A DNA stretch of 64,000 nucleotides from positions 1 through 64,000 of the forward strand of contig JAEXFI010000050.1 of the NCBI GenBank assembly GCA_023400235.1, read 5' to 3'. Under the pieces are notes generated by a model. That model worked only from the letters and a program-made list of their open reading frames with translations, was not told the DNA's origin and ran no database searches. The stretch is from Bacillota bacterium. Lineage in GTDB: Bacteria; Bacillota; Clostridia; Acetivibrionales; DSM-1351. Both the position numbers and the translations under genes were made by a program. Positions 15,074-24,591 of this stretch are shown piece by piece. Each line of letters opens with the position of its first letter. Position 1 is the first letter of the stretch.

Positions 15074-16638
15074 AAAAAACATTTATAACCGGTGCCATAA
15101 TTTTAATAGCGGCGGGATTTGTTACAAGAATTATCGGGTTCATATACAGGATTTACCTGTCAAATCTCATAGGTGCCGAAGGAATGGGAGTATATCAGCT
15201 GATAGTGCCGGTTTATACCCTGGTCATACTCACTCTGACCTCCGGAGTTTCAATTGCCGTGTCAAAAATGATTGCTGAACAGGCCGCCCTGGGCAATCAT
15301 ATAAACATAAGGAGAATCTCAAAGGTTGGTTTGGCCGGAGTTACGGCAGCAAGTGTGCTTGTGGCGGTATTTCTTTACATAAATATTGATTTTATAGTCA
15401 ATGTCATTTTAAAGGATACAAGAACCTATATGTCGGTTTTGATTATGATTCCATGTATACCTGTAATTGCTGCAGCCTCTGCTTATAAAGGCTATTTCTA
15501 CGGGATACAGGAGGTTACACCCACGGCTTTTTCTCAGATTGCAGAGCAGCTGGTCAAGATAGGAATCACCCTTGCCCTGGCAGCCCGGTTTCTGGAAGCG
15601 GGCTTGGAATACGCATGTGCTCTCGCCACAGTGGGTATGGCAGTAGGGGAAATGTCAAATCTCTTGGTTCTGGCGGCGTATTACAGATTTAAACAATACC
15701 CGCATATAACTCCTGTTTCAAATAAGGGCAGGATACAGAAACGCAAGCTGGTGACTGCAATAGTTGGCTGTGCTGCGCCAATATCCTTCAACCGGTTTAT
15801 AATATCGGTGATGTATGCGGCAGAGGTGATTTTAATACCTCAGAGGCTGCTGGCGGGAGGCCTTGACTATGTCCGGTGCATGGAGGAATACGGTAAGCTT
15901 ATGGGCATGGCCATGCCCCTCATCATGTTTCCTGCACTGGTTACAACATCTCTGGCCACAACCCTGGTACCTGCCATCTCTGAATCCATATCCCTGAATA
16001 ACTATGGAAGGGCAAATTACAGGATATCAAAGTCCATTCAGATTACCATGGTGCTAGGCTTCGTGTTTACTGCGCTGTTTCTGTGCTATCCCCACAGGAT
16101 AGCAGACATGATTTATCCAGGACAGAATGTGGGGCACACTCTGCTGCTTTTATCCTTTACCTGTATATTCATGTACCTTCAGCAGATTCTCATGGGAATA
16201 ATGAACGGCCTTGGGAAACAGGGCCTTTTACTTGTCAATTCCATAGTGGGCTCGGTTATCAGAATCCTGTGCGTGTTTTATTTGATTCCTGCATATGGAA
16301 TACCCTCCTATATTGCTGGAGTTATTTTAAGTACGTTTATAGTTTGCGTGCTGAACTTGATAGCAATAGTCCGCAGTACAGGAATGGCACTGGATTTCAG
16401 GCACTGGGTAGTAAGACCGGGACTTGTGATGGCAGTGCTGATTTTCACAGGAAATTACATATTCAGCTTCTTCAATTTCTTAAAACTTCCCACAGCTCTA
16501 CATACACTTTTGGCAGTGGGGGCATATATTGTAATAGCACTTTTTCTCATGGCCCTGGCAGGCGCTGTTGACTGGAGGGAACTTCTGCAGCTGTTAGGCA
16601 TAAAAAATAAAAGAGTAAGAAAATACAAGAAAGAATGA
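15070..16638 (+). CDS. spoVB: Stage V sporulation protein B-type lipid flippase
   Basis: A 522-residue MATE/MOP-superfamily flippase with about 14 transmembrane helices. The start KKTFITGAIILIAAGFVTRI and the following IGAEGMGVYQL match SpoVB, which in Bacillus is needed for spore cortex peptidoglycan synthesis. Length is close to the Bacillus protein. Related YtgP/MurJ-like flippases are the alternative. GGGAGG lies 5 bases before the ATG at 15070; the longer frame from 14989 runs through the structured leader. The ATG overlaps the stop of the small leader ORF. Confidence 0.85.
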   Translation: MKKTFITGAIILIAAGFVTRIIGFIYRIYLSNLIGAEGMGVYQLIVPVYTLVILTLTSGVSIAVSKMIAEQAALGNHINIRRISKVGLAGVTAASVLVAVFLYINIDFIVNVILKDTRTYMSVLIMIPCIPVIAAASAYKGYFYGIQEVTPTAFSQIAEQLVKIGITLALAARFLEAGLEYACALATVGMAVGEMSNLLVLAAYYRFKQYPHITPVSNKGRIQKRKLVTAIVGCAAPISFNRFIISVMYAAEVILIPQRLLAGGLDYVRCMEEYGKLMGMAMPLIMFPALVTTSLATTLVPAISESISLNNYGRANYRISKSIQITMVLGFVFTALFLCYPHRIADMIYPGQNVGHTLLLLSFTCIFMYLQQILMGIMNGLGKQGLLLVNSIVGSVIRILCVFYLIPAYGIPSYIAGVILSTFIVCVLNLIAIVRSTGMALDFRHWVVRPGLVMAVLIFTGNYIFSFFNFLKLPTALHTLLAVGAYIVIALFLMALAGAVDWRELLQLLGIKNKRVRKYKKE

Positions 16639-16684
16639 GAGATATAATGATAAAATAAAATAATCAGCCTTGAAATGTGCAGAA

Positions 16685-16766
16685 AGGTCAAAGAAAGTCA
16701 AAATCAGTTTTGAAAAATGATTCTGACTATTTTAAAATATAATCACAAGGTCAAAGAAAGTCAAAA
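16685..16766 (+). promoter_or_regulatory. Hsp20 promoter with two CtsR operators
   Basis: Two identical tandem heptad sites read GGTCAAA-GAA-AGTCAAA (16686-16702 and 16749-16765), matching the CtsR heat-shock repressor consensus. Between them is a plausible promoter: TTGAAA (16710-16715), 17 bases, TAAAAT (16733-16738). The downstream site covers the transcription start, so CtsR bound here would block transcription. Confidence 0.8.
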
Positions 16767-16804
16767 TCAAAACAATAAATATTAATTATGTGGAGGTGTA
16801 TTAT

Positions 16805-17245
16805 ATGTTTGGAATAGTTCCATTCAAAAACAACAACAAAATCAATCAAAGGGGCGGCTGGCTGGATATGGACAGCATTTTCAGCGACTTTTTCAATGAT
16901 GCGTCACTTGGCTTTGCAGGAATCGGCGGGATTAAAGCCGATATAAAGGAAAACGACAGGGAATATGTGGTGGAAGCAGAAGTTCCCGGTGCCAGAAAGG
17001 AAGATATAAAGCTGGAGCTGAAAGATGACAGGCTTACTATTTCTGTTGAAAGGTCAGAAGAGACAGAGGAGGAAAAAAGCAACTATATCAGAAGGGAAAG
17101 AAGATATGGGTCTACCAGCAGAAGCTTCTTCATAGAGAACGTGAAGCAGGAGGACGTTACTGCAAAATATGAAAACGGCATTCTCTCAATCCTGCTGCCC
17201 AAAAGTGAGACCAAAAAAACAAATAGCAGGATTGAAATCCAATAA
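16805..17245 (+). CDS. Hsp20 / alpha-crystallin small heat-shock protein
   Basis: A 146-residue ATP-independent holdase chaperone. The start MFGIVPFKNNN resembles clostridial Hsp18. The alpha-crystallin domain (about 40-140) contains VVEAEVPGARKEDIKLEL, the dimer-loop region YIRRERRYGSTSRSF and the C-terminal AKYENGILSILLPK. GGAGG lies 8 bases before the ATG at 16805. Two CtsR operators upstream indicate heat-stress derepression. It is monocistronic with its own terminator. Confidence 0.93.
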   Translation: MFGIVPFKNNNKINQRGGWLDMDSIFSDFFNDASLGFAGIGGIKADIKENDREYVVEAEVPGARKEDIKLELKDDRLTISVERSEETEEEKSNYIRRERRYGSTSRSFFIENVKQEDVTAKYENGILSILLPKSETKKTNSRIEIQ

Positions 17246-17285
17246 TTAATTGCTCCATAATTTTTTTCACACTTTCAACCCCCAA

Positions 17286-17346
17286 AGCTGAAAGGGAAGG
17301 GCCAAAGGATGGAATACTCCTATGCCGCTTCCCTTTCGGCTTTTTA
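17286..17346 (+). terminator. Terminator of hsp20
   Basis: A 14-bp stem AGCTGAAAGGGAAG/CTTCCCTTTCGGCT (17286-17299, 17328-17341, one G-T pair) with a 28-base loop runs into TTTTT. It separates hsp20 from the convergent nudC. Confidence 0.8.
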
Positions 17347-17379
17347 AGAGGAATAGCAGCAATTGACGGCAGCCTCCCC

Positions 17380-18249
17380 TTAAACCCCTGGGGAATCTTG
17401 CATTTGCTGCTCCAGCCACCAGTTTATGATTTTTCTGGCTATGCTTACATCTGACGGCAAACCGGGAAGGCTGCCTGTGTCATACCAGTTTGCATCAGTT
17501 ATTTCCATTCCATCCACAGCAATTTCTCCGTCGGCATATTCCGCAGTAAAGCCCAGCATCATGGAATTGGGGAAGGGCCAGGGCTGGCTTCCCAGGTAAC
17601 GTATGTTTTTGACCTTGAGACCGACTTCCTCCATTATCTCTCTCCGGACTGCCTCCTCAAGTGTTTCGCCAGCCTCAACGAAGCCTGCAATCAGAGAATA
17701 CATGCCTTCCTTAAAATGTCTGGCATGGGCCAGCAAGAGCTTATCACCCCTTGTGACAGCGGTAATGACCGCCGGGCATATTCTGGGATAGCTTATGAAA
17801 TTGCATTTGGGACATACCTTTGCCCTCTCTCCGGCAAGATCCTGGGTGAGTGAACCGCATCTGCCGCAATACTGGTGTGTCTGATCCCAGCAAATTATCT
17901 GATAGGCTTTTCCGGCCAGCAGGAACAAGTCCTCATCAACAAGTTCATAAAGGGCTCTCAGTTCCACAAAGTCCATTCCCTGAGGCAGAGGTTCTTCTGA
18001 GGCGATTTCAGCCGAGTAGCAGGGCTGCCCTTGCAGCAGGCCCAGGTATTGGGTTCTGACAACAGGAATATTCAGCTGCTCAAAGCTCTTTATGTATGGG
18101 ATATGGCATACTTCGCCCTGAAAACCCACCAAAACTTTATTTGCATAAAAGCCGAGCCAGTATGCTTTCTCCGGAAGCTCCGGAGGAGCTGTAACTGCAG
18201 GCTCATAGCTTTTATATATGCTTTCTCTTTTTATGATTTCATACTGCAT
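17380..18249 (-). CDS. nudC: NADH pyrophosphatase
   Basis: A 289-residue Nudix hydrolase that splits NAD(H) into NMN(H) and AMP, and in other bacteria removes NAD caps from RNA. The four-cysteine zinc ribbon is CGRCG...CPKC near 128-150. The Nudix box GFVEAGETLEEAVRREIMEE begins near 190, and the NudC-specific SQPWPFPNSMM follows near 220. GGAGG lies roughly 10 bases before the ATG. It is a single gene just downstream of the exopolysaccharide operon and separated from it by a terminator. Confidence 0.93.
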   Translation of the reverse strand: MQYEIIKRESIYKSYEPAVTAPPELPEKAYWLGFYANKVLVGFQGEVCHIPYIKSFEQLNIPVVRTQYLGLLQGQPCYSAEIASEEPLPQGMDFVELRALYELVDEDLFLLAGKAYQIICWDQTHQYCGRCGSLTQDLAGERAKVCPKCNFISYPRICPAVITAVTRGDKLLLAHARHFKEGMYSLIAGFVEAGETLEEAVRREIMEEVGLKVKNIRYLGSQPWPFPNSMMLGFTAEYADGEIAVDGMEITDANWYDTGSLPGLPSDVSIARKIINWWLEQQMQDSPGV

Positions 18250-18355
18250 TATAATCCATCCTCCAAGTAGTTAAATCAATAACAATAGCACATTTAGAAT
18301 AACACATTTGAGCGGTAAAAGGCAAAGCCGGCAATGAAAATGCGGCAATAAAATC

Positions 18356-18385
18356 AAAAACCCCTGCTTGTAAACAGAGGTTTTT
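18356..18385 (-). terminator. Terminator of the exopolysaccharide operon
   Basis: AAAAACCCCTG pairs with CAGAGGTTTTT (one mismatch) around CTTGTAAA. On the minus strand it ends in TTTTTG and lies 34 bases beyond the O-antigen ligase stop. The symmetrical A/T runs allow action on both strands. Confidence 0.7.
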
Positions 18386-18418
18386 AAGGTTTTCAAGAAT
18401 ATAAATATGAGCGGACAA

Positions 18419-20134
18419 TTAATTGCCCGTTTTATCAGTAAGAACATTGTTGGGGCCCTTTTTGACATAGCCAAGGAAAATACACACTGCGGCAATTGTC
18501 CAGAAATAGGTTGTGACAGAGGGGGCATCAAAGTTGTTGAGCACCACATTTGTAACAAGTATTCCGACCATAGCCCCAAAACCGCTCTGTATAAGTCCCT
18601 TGGAAACCTTGTCCTCAACCTTGTAGGAGGCTCTCAGGGACCAGACGGTTCCGCTGTATAGAGCAGCTAAAAAGGTGACCAGACCGAAAATTCCCATTTC
18701 AACGGCTGCCTTAATATAATAGTTATCTACGTAAAAGGCACCCCTTACCTTGTTATTGGTGGCTACCGAACCGCCGAACCTGCCAAAGCCTTCTCCAAAG
18801 AGCAGATTGTTAAAAAACATTTCAAGGGCTTTAGGCCATCTGGCAAATCTTCCGCCTCTAAAGCTGCTGGCAATATAGGCGGGGTCCAGCATATAGTCTA
18901 TTCTGGTGCGAACCTGTGTGACCAGGCTGTATGCCAGTAATGCCACAACCGCAAGTCCTATGATAAGATAATATTTCCTGCTAAGAATAGAATATATAAT
19001 CAGTGCACAGCCCACAGCTATCCAGGAGGAGCGGGAGCCGGTAAGCAGAATGCATATGCCCATCAAGCCGCTTGCAGCAGCGTAAAGGATTTTCTGAATA
19101 AAATGTCTTTCACTAAACATTAAAGCCACCGCAAGGGGTATCAGCATTGCCAGAAGGCAGCCGAGAACATTGGGGCTTTGCACTATGGAAAATACTCTTG
19201 GGCCGGAGGTGGATTCCACCTTGTCGGTCCAATATGCCGGTGTATCAACCTTGGCGATATACTGGTATATGCCGTGGAGGGACATGATAACGCCCGTTGA
19301 TATCATGAGCCGGATAAGGTTTTTTGCGCCCTGCTCCGACCTCAGCAGCTTAACTACTATAAAGAAAAAGAACATATACTCTATAACGGCTCTTAGCCCG
19401 TCAAAGCCAAGCTGGTCAAAGCCAATCTGATTAAAGGAAGAGATAACAAACAGCCCTATGCAGACTATAAAAAATATTATCAGAGAAAAGTCCACAGGTG
19501 TCCATGCAAAGTTAAAGTCCTTCCTGTCAACCATCCATCTGTAAAACCATATTCCAACACAGAAGACAATCAGCAATTCGTCCCAGGTGGAAGCCAGGGA
19601 GCCTATGTCCAGTTTGCCTGCAAGGAAATAAAGTATGGGATAAAGGCCTACAAGATAGGCAGCTCTTTCAAAATTTCTGAGAATGAGTATTGCCGCCAAT
19701 ACGGCTGCCATTGCCACAACGGCAAGCTTTGGCAGTACAAATGCCGAACAGGTGAATACTGCGGCCAGTATGATAAAGTTAGCTATGCGGCTCCATTTGC
19801 CAAAGACCTTCCTGCCAAGAGCCGGCAGAGCTTTATAGGCCTTGCCGAGAAAACTGTGCCTGTAAGCCTTGGTATATAATAAATGTATATAACCCATGAG
19901 CCTGTCAAGCCTTTTACCCATAAAGGCCAAGAACCTGTATGTAATTGAAAAGGAGTACTTCGGTGGCGATGTTATGAAGTTTTGCTTTGTCCGGTGAAGC
20001 AAGCTGTGACTTTTCCATTGGGACAAAGTGTCAATGCACTTCCTCACAAGGCTGTTTTTATATGCATTGCCCGCCAGCTCGTAAATAAATATCAGGAAAC
20101 TGTAAAGCAGGCTGTTCGAGACATATTTCCACAC
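18419..20134 (-). CDS. O-antigen ligase family protein (Wzy_C-like)
   Basis: A 571-residue membrane protein. After about 110 mostly soluble, amphipathic residues come 11 or 12 transmembrane helices. The ligase/polymerase loop lies between late helices and contains GFGRFGGSVATNN near 455; LLTGSRSSWIAV near 375 is the typical Wzy_C serine/arginine motif. In Gram-positive cells such proteins polymerise or attach exopolysaccharide repeat units. The start is a GTG at 20134 with AAGGAGG 8 bases upstream; the longer frame to 20161 would overlap the preceding gene. Last gene of the operon. Confidence 0.8.
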   Translation of the reverse strand: MWKYVSNSLLYSFLIFIYELAGNAYKNSLVRKCIDTLSQWKSHSLLHRTKQNFITSPPKYSFSITYRFLAFMGKRLDRLMGYIHLLYTKAYRHSFLGKAYKALPALGRKVFGKWSRIANFIILAAVFTCSAFVLPKLAVVAMAAVLAAILILRNFERAAYLVGLYPILYFLAGKLDIGSLASTWDELLIVFCVGIWFYRWMVDRKDFNFAWTPVDFSLIIFFIVCIGLFVISSFNQIGFDQLGFDGLRAVIEYMFFFFIVVKLLRSEQGAKNLIRLMISTGVIMSLHGIYQYIAKVDTPAYWTDKVESTSGPRVFSIVQSPNVLGCLLAMLIPLAVALMFSERHFIQKILYAAASGLMGICILLTGSRSSWIAVGCALIIYSILSRKYYLIIGLAVVALLAYSLVTQVRTRIDYMLDPAYIASSFRGGRFARWPKALEMFFNNLLFGEGFGRFGGSVATNNKVRGAFYVDNYYIKAAVEMGIFGLVTFLAALYSGTVWSLRASYKVEDKVSKGLIQSGFGAMVGILVTNVVLNNFDAPSVTTYFWTIAAVCIFLGYVKKGPNNVLTDKTGN

Positions 20135-20147
20135 AAATATGACCTCC

Positions 20148-20642
20148 TTATTTGAATTCAATAGCTTCTATAGTTCCATTATTTTCGAAGGTTCTGGTCT
20201 TAAGAATAAATTGCTTTCCTACTGCAACCTCCTGGGATTCAAGCTTTATTATTCCACTGCCCTTGCTGGTCTTCATGGTAAATTTAACGGTGATAGCCTG
20301 TTTCTTGGGGTCAACGGAATATACCTGACGTCCGTCAGCAGTACTTATGGGAGTTTCATAGGGAGCATAAACTACTGAGGTAATATATGCATCTACCGGC
20401 TTAAGGAGGGAGATAAGCTGGTCTTTCTCCTTTAATGCCTTAGGCTGCTCGTCACCGCGGACGGAGCTTTTAAAGGTCACGGAGATTTCCTGAAGGCTCT
20501 CGTCACCTGTAATAGGGCCCACATCCTTACCCATGGTTTTCAGAAACAGCACCGATCCGATTAAAAGAATCAGAATAACAATACTTAAATCAACAATGTT
20601 AATTAAACCGAATAATTTTCCCTTTTCATTAACAATCTTCAT
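20148..20642 (-). CDS. DUF4330 domain membrane-anchored protein
   Basis: A 164-residue protein with a short cytoplasmic N-terminus (KIVNEKGKLFGLINIVD), one transmembrane helix (about 18-36) and an extracytoplasmic beta-rich domain, matching DUF4330. Function is unknown; the family often lies beside O-antigen ligase-like genes. AAGGAG with 9-base spacing supports the ATG at 20642. It ends 13 bases before the O-antigen ligase start, so the two are surely co-transcribed. Confidence 0.8.
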   Translation of the reverse strand: MKIVNEKGKLFGLINIVDLSIVILILLIGSVLFLKTMGKDVGPITGDESLQEISVTFKSSVRGDEQPKALKEKDQLISLLKPVDAYITSVVYAPYETPISTADGRQVYSVDPKKQAITVKFTMKTSKGSGIIKLESQEVAVGKQFILKTRTFENNGTIEAIEFK

Positions 20643-20670
20643 TTTTACGCTCTCCTTAGTCATTTTTTTT

Positions 20671-20752
20671 GAATGACCGGGGTTTGAACCGGCTGGTCAT
20701 TCGTATTTAAAATTCTTTTGGATTTTTTTTATGCAGATACATTCAAAAGAAT
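20671..20752 (-). other. Intercistronic hairpins in the exopolysaccharide operon
   Basis: Two inverted repeats lie between the glycosyltransferase and the DUF4330 gene: ATTCTTTTG/CAAAAGAAT (20712-20720, 20744-20752) and GAATGACC/GGTCATTC (20671-20678, 20695-20702), the latter with an inner CCGG/CCGG. Neither has a strong T-run on the minus strand. They may act in mRNA processing or partial termination. Confidence 0.4.
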
Positions 20753-20765
20753 ATTAAACCATAAG

Positions 20766-21716
20766 TTACAGTTTGCTTTTATAGCCGTACCTGTAAAGGA
20801 TCAGCAACTTCTTGACCCACTGCTTAAGGCCTGTTGTGGATAAGCTGGGTCTGTAATCATGTACCAACCGGGGAGGCACTTTTGACAGGAAGTCCTGTTC
20901 TGAGGCTTCGCCCGATAGCAGCTTCTCATACGTGCAAAATACTGCGATGGAGGGTATCTTGTACTGCTGCACAGCCTTAAGGATTTTCTGCTTGCTGCAG
21001 CCTTCCTGTTCAGGAACTGAATCCAGCCAGGATATGAATTCCTTCCATAGCACGATTTCTGGTGTTCTGTCCGGCGATACCGACAAGGAATCGGGTCTTT
21101 GCCTGTAAAGTGCCAGCGTCTCCCGGACGCAGCAGAAATTGCATATGTACATCAGCTTGCAGAAAAATTCCATATCCTCGCTCCAGTTGAGACCAGAGCG
21201 AAAGGCTATGTTATTATTTGTTACTATGGATTTTTTTATTACAACGGTGCTTGTCCACACCGAAACTTTTTCCATAATTACCTGGGGCAGTATTCTGCCT
21301 TCAAAATACCGTTCGGGAAAAGCCTTGCCCATTTCATCCCCGCAAAACATCCTGTAGCCGCAGTAACAGCCCTCCATACCCGTAGCCTTGAGCCTGCCGA
21401 TTTGCTTTTGCAGCTTTTGGGGCTCCCACAGGTCGTCACTGTCCAAAAATGCCAGATACTCTCCGGCAGCGTTTTCTATAGCGTTATTTCTGGCGGCTGA
21501 CACTCCCTGGTTTTTTTGGTATATATATTTTATCCTGGGGTCTGACTCCTGCAACAGGGCAACACGCTTCGCACCGTCGTCGGTGCTGCCGTCATCAACT
21601 ATGACTGCTTCGAGATTGCTGTATGTCTGGGTCAACACGCTTTTAACAGTTTGTTCAATATAGCCTGCGGTATTATACATGGGTATAATTACCGATATCA
21701 AGGGTGAATTGTCCAT
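20766..21716 (-). CDS. Family 2 glycosyltransferase
   Basis: A 316-residue inverting GT-A enzyme. The N-terminal domain shows SVIIPMYNTAGYIEQTVKS, VDDGSTD near 40 for nucleotide-sugar binding and the metal-binding FLDSDDLWEP near 92. The acceptor-side GLNWSEDMEFFCKL near 185 supplies the likely catalytic ED. It would add one sugar to the lipid-linked repeat unit of the polymer. AGGGAG lies 8 bases before the ATG at 21716, and the 20 codons upstream lack a site. Fourth gene of the operon. Confidence 0.88.
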   Translation of the reverse strand: MDNSPLISVIIPMYNTAGYIEQTVKSVLTQTYSNLEAVIVDDGSTDDGAKRVALLQESDPRIKYIYQKNQGVSAARNNAIENAAGEYLAFLDSDDLWEPQKLQKQIGRLKATGMEGCYCGYRMFCGDEMGKAFPERYFEGRILPQVIMEKVSVWTSTVVIKKSIVTNNNIAFRSGLNWSEDMEFFCKLMYICNFCCVRETLALYRQRPDSLSVSPDRTPEIVLWKEFISWLDSVPEQEGCSKQKILKAVQQYKIPSIAVFCTYEKLLSGEASEQDFLSKVPPRLVHDYRPSLSTTGLKQWVKKLLILYRYGYKSKL

Positions 21717-21802
21717 CAAACCGACTCCCTGTAATATTTTTGATGTTAGTTTAGCATCTCGTTTTTGAGATGTCAATTTTCAGGCGGAATTCAAAGCAAA
21801 AA

Positions 21803-22981
21803 TTAAGATTTTCTTAATATTATTTTAGCCAGCCTGCCGGGTATTCTAAGACATCTTTTCCATAAAAGCCATGCCTTTGAGGGAGCTCTTAAAAATTCAT
21901 CCTCCAGTGCCGCAAAATCTGACTGTGCCATCCGGCTGAAAAATTCTCCTCTGCGCCTGTGAGGGCTTGAAGGGCCTGTGAGGCTGGGGTTTTCCCTTGC
22001 GGCGGCAGGGAGGTCGGCCTTGTGGATTGACAGTGCATCTCTGCAGGCCTGCAGCAGCTCCAAGCCTGCCGGTGAATTTGCCAGGATCAAGGAAGTTCCC
22101 TTATTGTCATCCAATCCCGGATCGAACTTGTCCACACCCCAGAAATCAGCCAGTGTAATGTCTGACTGCCTTTGCACAGAGGCATACTTACAGCTGTGGC
22201 AGGAGGGCCTTAAGTACATATTTCCAATAAAACCCCTCATGTAGGGATCGTTCTTAAATTCTACCGTATGCTGTGTGCCGTTTTTAAAGTCCACTTTAAT
22301 ATTATAGTTTTTCCAGCCGGCGGATTTGTTACGAAAGTTAAAACTTTTTATTTCAGAAGCATTTATTTTCTCGAGGTGTGACTTATACAGCTGGAAAACA
22401 AGGGGGGAGGGAACTCCGTGGCATACGCAGTCACAGGTGCAGAGAAGCCCATAGTCCTTCCCCAGATAGGAGTAAAGACCGCTTATCTGGCAGGGAGTCC
22501 CAGAGTAGAGAACAGCTCTTCCTGCCTGCAGGAGAGCTTTTACTTCCTTAAAGGTATCTCCAATGATGCTTTGGGCATATTTGGAGCCCTGCAGCCTCCA
22601 TAGCTGCTCCTGGTCGTAAATTCCGGTGTGGACCACGCGTATTTCTTCATCAAAGGCGGCTCCGAAAACAACACCCTTCTTTGAAAGGACATGTCTTGCC
22701 AAGACGGCAAAAACTCCTCCGGAGGTGCTGGTGCTGCGGATATTATGGTCTTTGCTCCACATTGCATATATCTGCGGAAAGGGTGCGGACGGTGCCTGGA
22801 TATCCTTGAAAATAGGACAGGCCCTTCTGCACAGGCCGCAGTCGGTACACTTGGCTGCAAGGATTTCCGGATATATGAACCCCTCGGAGTCCTGTGAAAA
22901 GGTTATAGCACCTGAAGGGCATACCTGTACGCAGGCAGCACAGCCAAAACAATCATTCTTATTATCAAATACTGAATCCAT
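21803..22981 (-). CDS. FrhB-like Fe-S protein (F420 hydrogenase beta-subunit family)
   Basis: A 392-residue cytosolic protein. Two 4Fe-4S motifs lie at the N-terminus: CFGCAACVQVCPSGAI near 12 and CTDCGLCRRACPIF near 46. The FrhB/FdhB N- and C-terminal domains follow, with STSGGVFAVLAR near 88, GTPCQISGLYSYLG near 165, CDCVCHGVPSP near 185, and CHSCKYASVQRQSDITLADF near 270. In coenzyme F420 organisms the family handles F420, but homologues in exopolysaccharide clusters next to pyruvyl transferases occur in bacteria without it, and the role is unclear. GGAGG is 5 bases before the ATG at 22981. Confidence 0.82.
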   Translation of the reverse strand: MDSVFDNKNDCFGCAACVQVCPSGAITFSQDSEGFIYPEILAAKCTDCGLCRRACPIFKDIQAPSAPFPQIYAMWSKDHNIRSTSTSGGVFAVLARHVLSKKGVVFGAAFDEEIRVVHTGIYDQEQLWRLQGSKYAQSIIGDTFKEVKALLQAGRAVLYSGTPCQISGLYSYLGKDYGLLCTCDCVCHGVPSPLVFQLYKSHLEKINASEIKSFNFRNKSAGWKNYNIKVDFKNGTQHTVEFKNDPYMRGFIGNMYLRPSCHSCKYASVQRQSDITLADFWGVDKFDPGLDDNKGTSLILANSPAGLELLQACRDALSIHKADLPAAARENPSLTGPSSPHRRRGEFFSRMAQSDFAALEDEFLRAPSKAWLLWKRCLRIPGRLAKIILRKS

Positions 22982-23024
22982 CAAATCCTCCGATTTTTTC
23001 ACATGCAGCATCAGTCGGCAGCGG

Positions 23025-24548
23025 CTATTTTCTTATATGCCTTAGTATTCCCTCAACAGGCCCTCTGAATAAGTTTTTCTCATATGTATTCATGCCTGTG
23101 GTCCAGATTGCCGCGGCATAAACCAGTGTGAATAAAATGCCCTTCACAAGCAGTCCCAGCCAGCCTTCCACCGGAATATATAGAATTGCGAAGCCGGCTG
23201 CCAGGCTTAGAAGCATGGCAGGCAGCAAACCACCAAACACTTCTTTGAAAAATCTGGGTATGTCCAGCCCCACCTTCTTCTTATAATAAATGTTAATTAC
23301 TATAATATTGCCTAATATCAAAGATATGGAGGTGCCTACCACCGCTCCCATAATTCCGATTTCCTTAGTGAGCAGGATACTTATGCCAAGGTTTACTACC
23401 GAGATTATCAAATACATTACTGACCTGAAGGCATGAAGGTTTTTAGCCTGTAATATTGATATGCCCACATTCTGTATAAGAGGTATTGTCAGCGGAATCA
23501 TTGCAATAAGTGCTATATAATACACCTGGCTGCAATCCGGGCCGGCCCAGAGAAGTACAAAGGGCTTTCCCAGCAGAATAAAGCCCGAAAGTATGAAGCC
23601 TATTATTATAAACTGTATACGGCCTGTCTTTATGAACAGATTATCAAGCTCCCTGGCAGGGGCATTGTCAACACACATCTGAGTTGCTCTTGGCAGAAAC
23701 ACTCCTGAAATAGCGGTTGAAAAGTTCATATAGTAATTTGGAAATTGCATTCCCAGTCCGAAGATTGCAACCGGTACTGCACCGTAATAAATGCCTACCA
23801 CCAACTGGCCCAATCTCCAGTACACCTGGTCTACAATCATATTAATAAAGACAAAGACTGAAAAAAGCAGGATTTCCTTCACAAAAGGCCAGTTGTGAGG
23901 ATGGTACCGCACCCTTACCTTCATTACATTAAATACAAAAAACATATTTACCAGAAGCAATATGATGTTCAGAACCGTATCAACCACTACTATGGAAAAA
24001 GCCTTATGCCCCATGAGCAGCAGTATGATAATTGTCAGAGGCCTTGCTATTACCCTGACTATGGTTACGGCCCTTGGGAAAATAAATTTTTCATAGCCTG
24101 ACATTATTGATGTAAAGGCATTTAGAAACAGGGTCAGTCCAATATTTACAATCAGTACCTCAAACATCCTGCGGGCAGTTTCCAGCTCGGAGGAGGTAAG
24201 GGATTTGCCGAAAATGGCGGGAAGAACAGGCAGCATGGACATACCGGCTCCCACTGCAACCACTGTTAAAACCGCATATATTATAAATGCAAGTGACAAA
24301 AAGCCCTGTTCACCCTGCTTGTCATTTTGAGCCCTGTATTTGGCTACATACCTGGTAATTGTATTTCCGAGTCCAAAATCCAGAACAGCCATATAACCTA
24401 CAAAAGCTCCGATCAAGGTATACAAGCCATACTCGGATTTGCCCAGGGTAGAAAGCAAAAAGGGCGTAAAAGCCAAATTTATCAAATTTGACAGCAGGAT
24501 ATTGGTATACGAAAGGGCGGCGCCCCATTTTAATTCATTAATCTTCAT
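23025..24548 (-). CDS. Oligosaccharide flippase (Wzx-like)
   Basis: A 507-residue membrane protein of the polysaccharide biosynthesis/MOP family with about 14 helices. Recognisable stretches are YTNILLSNLINLAFTPFL, GKSEYGLYTLIGAF and LDFGLGNTITRYVAKYRA near 60. It would move the lipid-linked repeat unit across the membrane for polymerisation by the ligase-like protein. GAAGG lies before the ATG at 24548. It fits between pyruvyl transferase and FrhB-like genes with short gaps. Confidence 0.88.
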   Translation of the reverse strand: MKINELKWGAALSYTNILLSNLINLAFTPFLLSTLGKSEYGLYTLIGAFVGYMAVLDFGLGNTITRYVAKYRAQNDKQGEQGFLSLAFIIYAVLTVVAVGAGMSMLPVLPAIFGKSLTSSELETARRMFEVLIVNIGLTLFLNAFTSIMSGYEKFIFPRAVTIVRVIARPLTIIILLLMGHKAFSIVVVDTVLNIILLLVNMFFVFNVMKVRVRYHPHNWPFVKEILLFSVFVFINMIVDQVYWRLGQLVVGIYYGAVPVAIFGLGMQFPNYYMNFSTAISGVFLPRATQMCVDNAPARELDNLFIKTGRIQFIIIGFILSGFILLGKPFVLLWAGPDCSQVYYIALIAMIPLTIPLIQNVGISILQAKNLHAFRSVMYLIISVVNLGISILLTKEIGIMGAVVGTSISLILGNIIVINIYYKKKVGLDIPRFFKEVFGGLLPAMLLSLAAGFAILYIPVEGWLGLLVKGILFTLVYAAAIWTTGMNTYEKNLFRGPVEGILRHIRK

Positions 24549-24591
24549 TGTCTTTCCTTCGTTATTCTTAAATTTAATCAAGGTGAAAATT

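Noticed and set aside
16685..16766. CRISPR-like direct repeat
   Set aside because: Only two copies, and the repeat unit is the known CtsR operator. No CRISPR array or cas gene is seen anywhere in the window.
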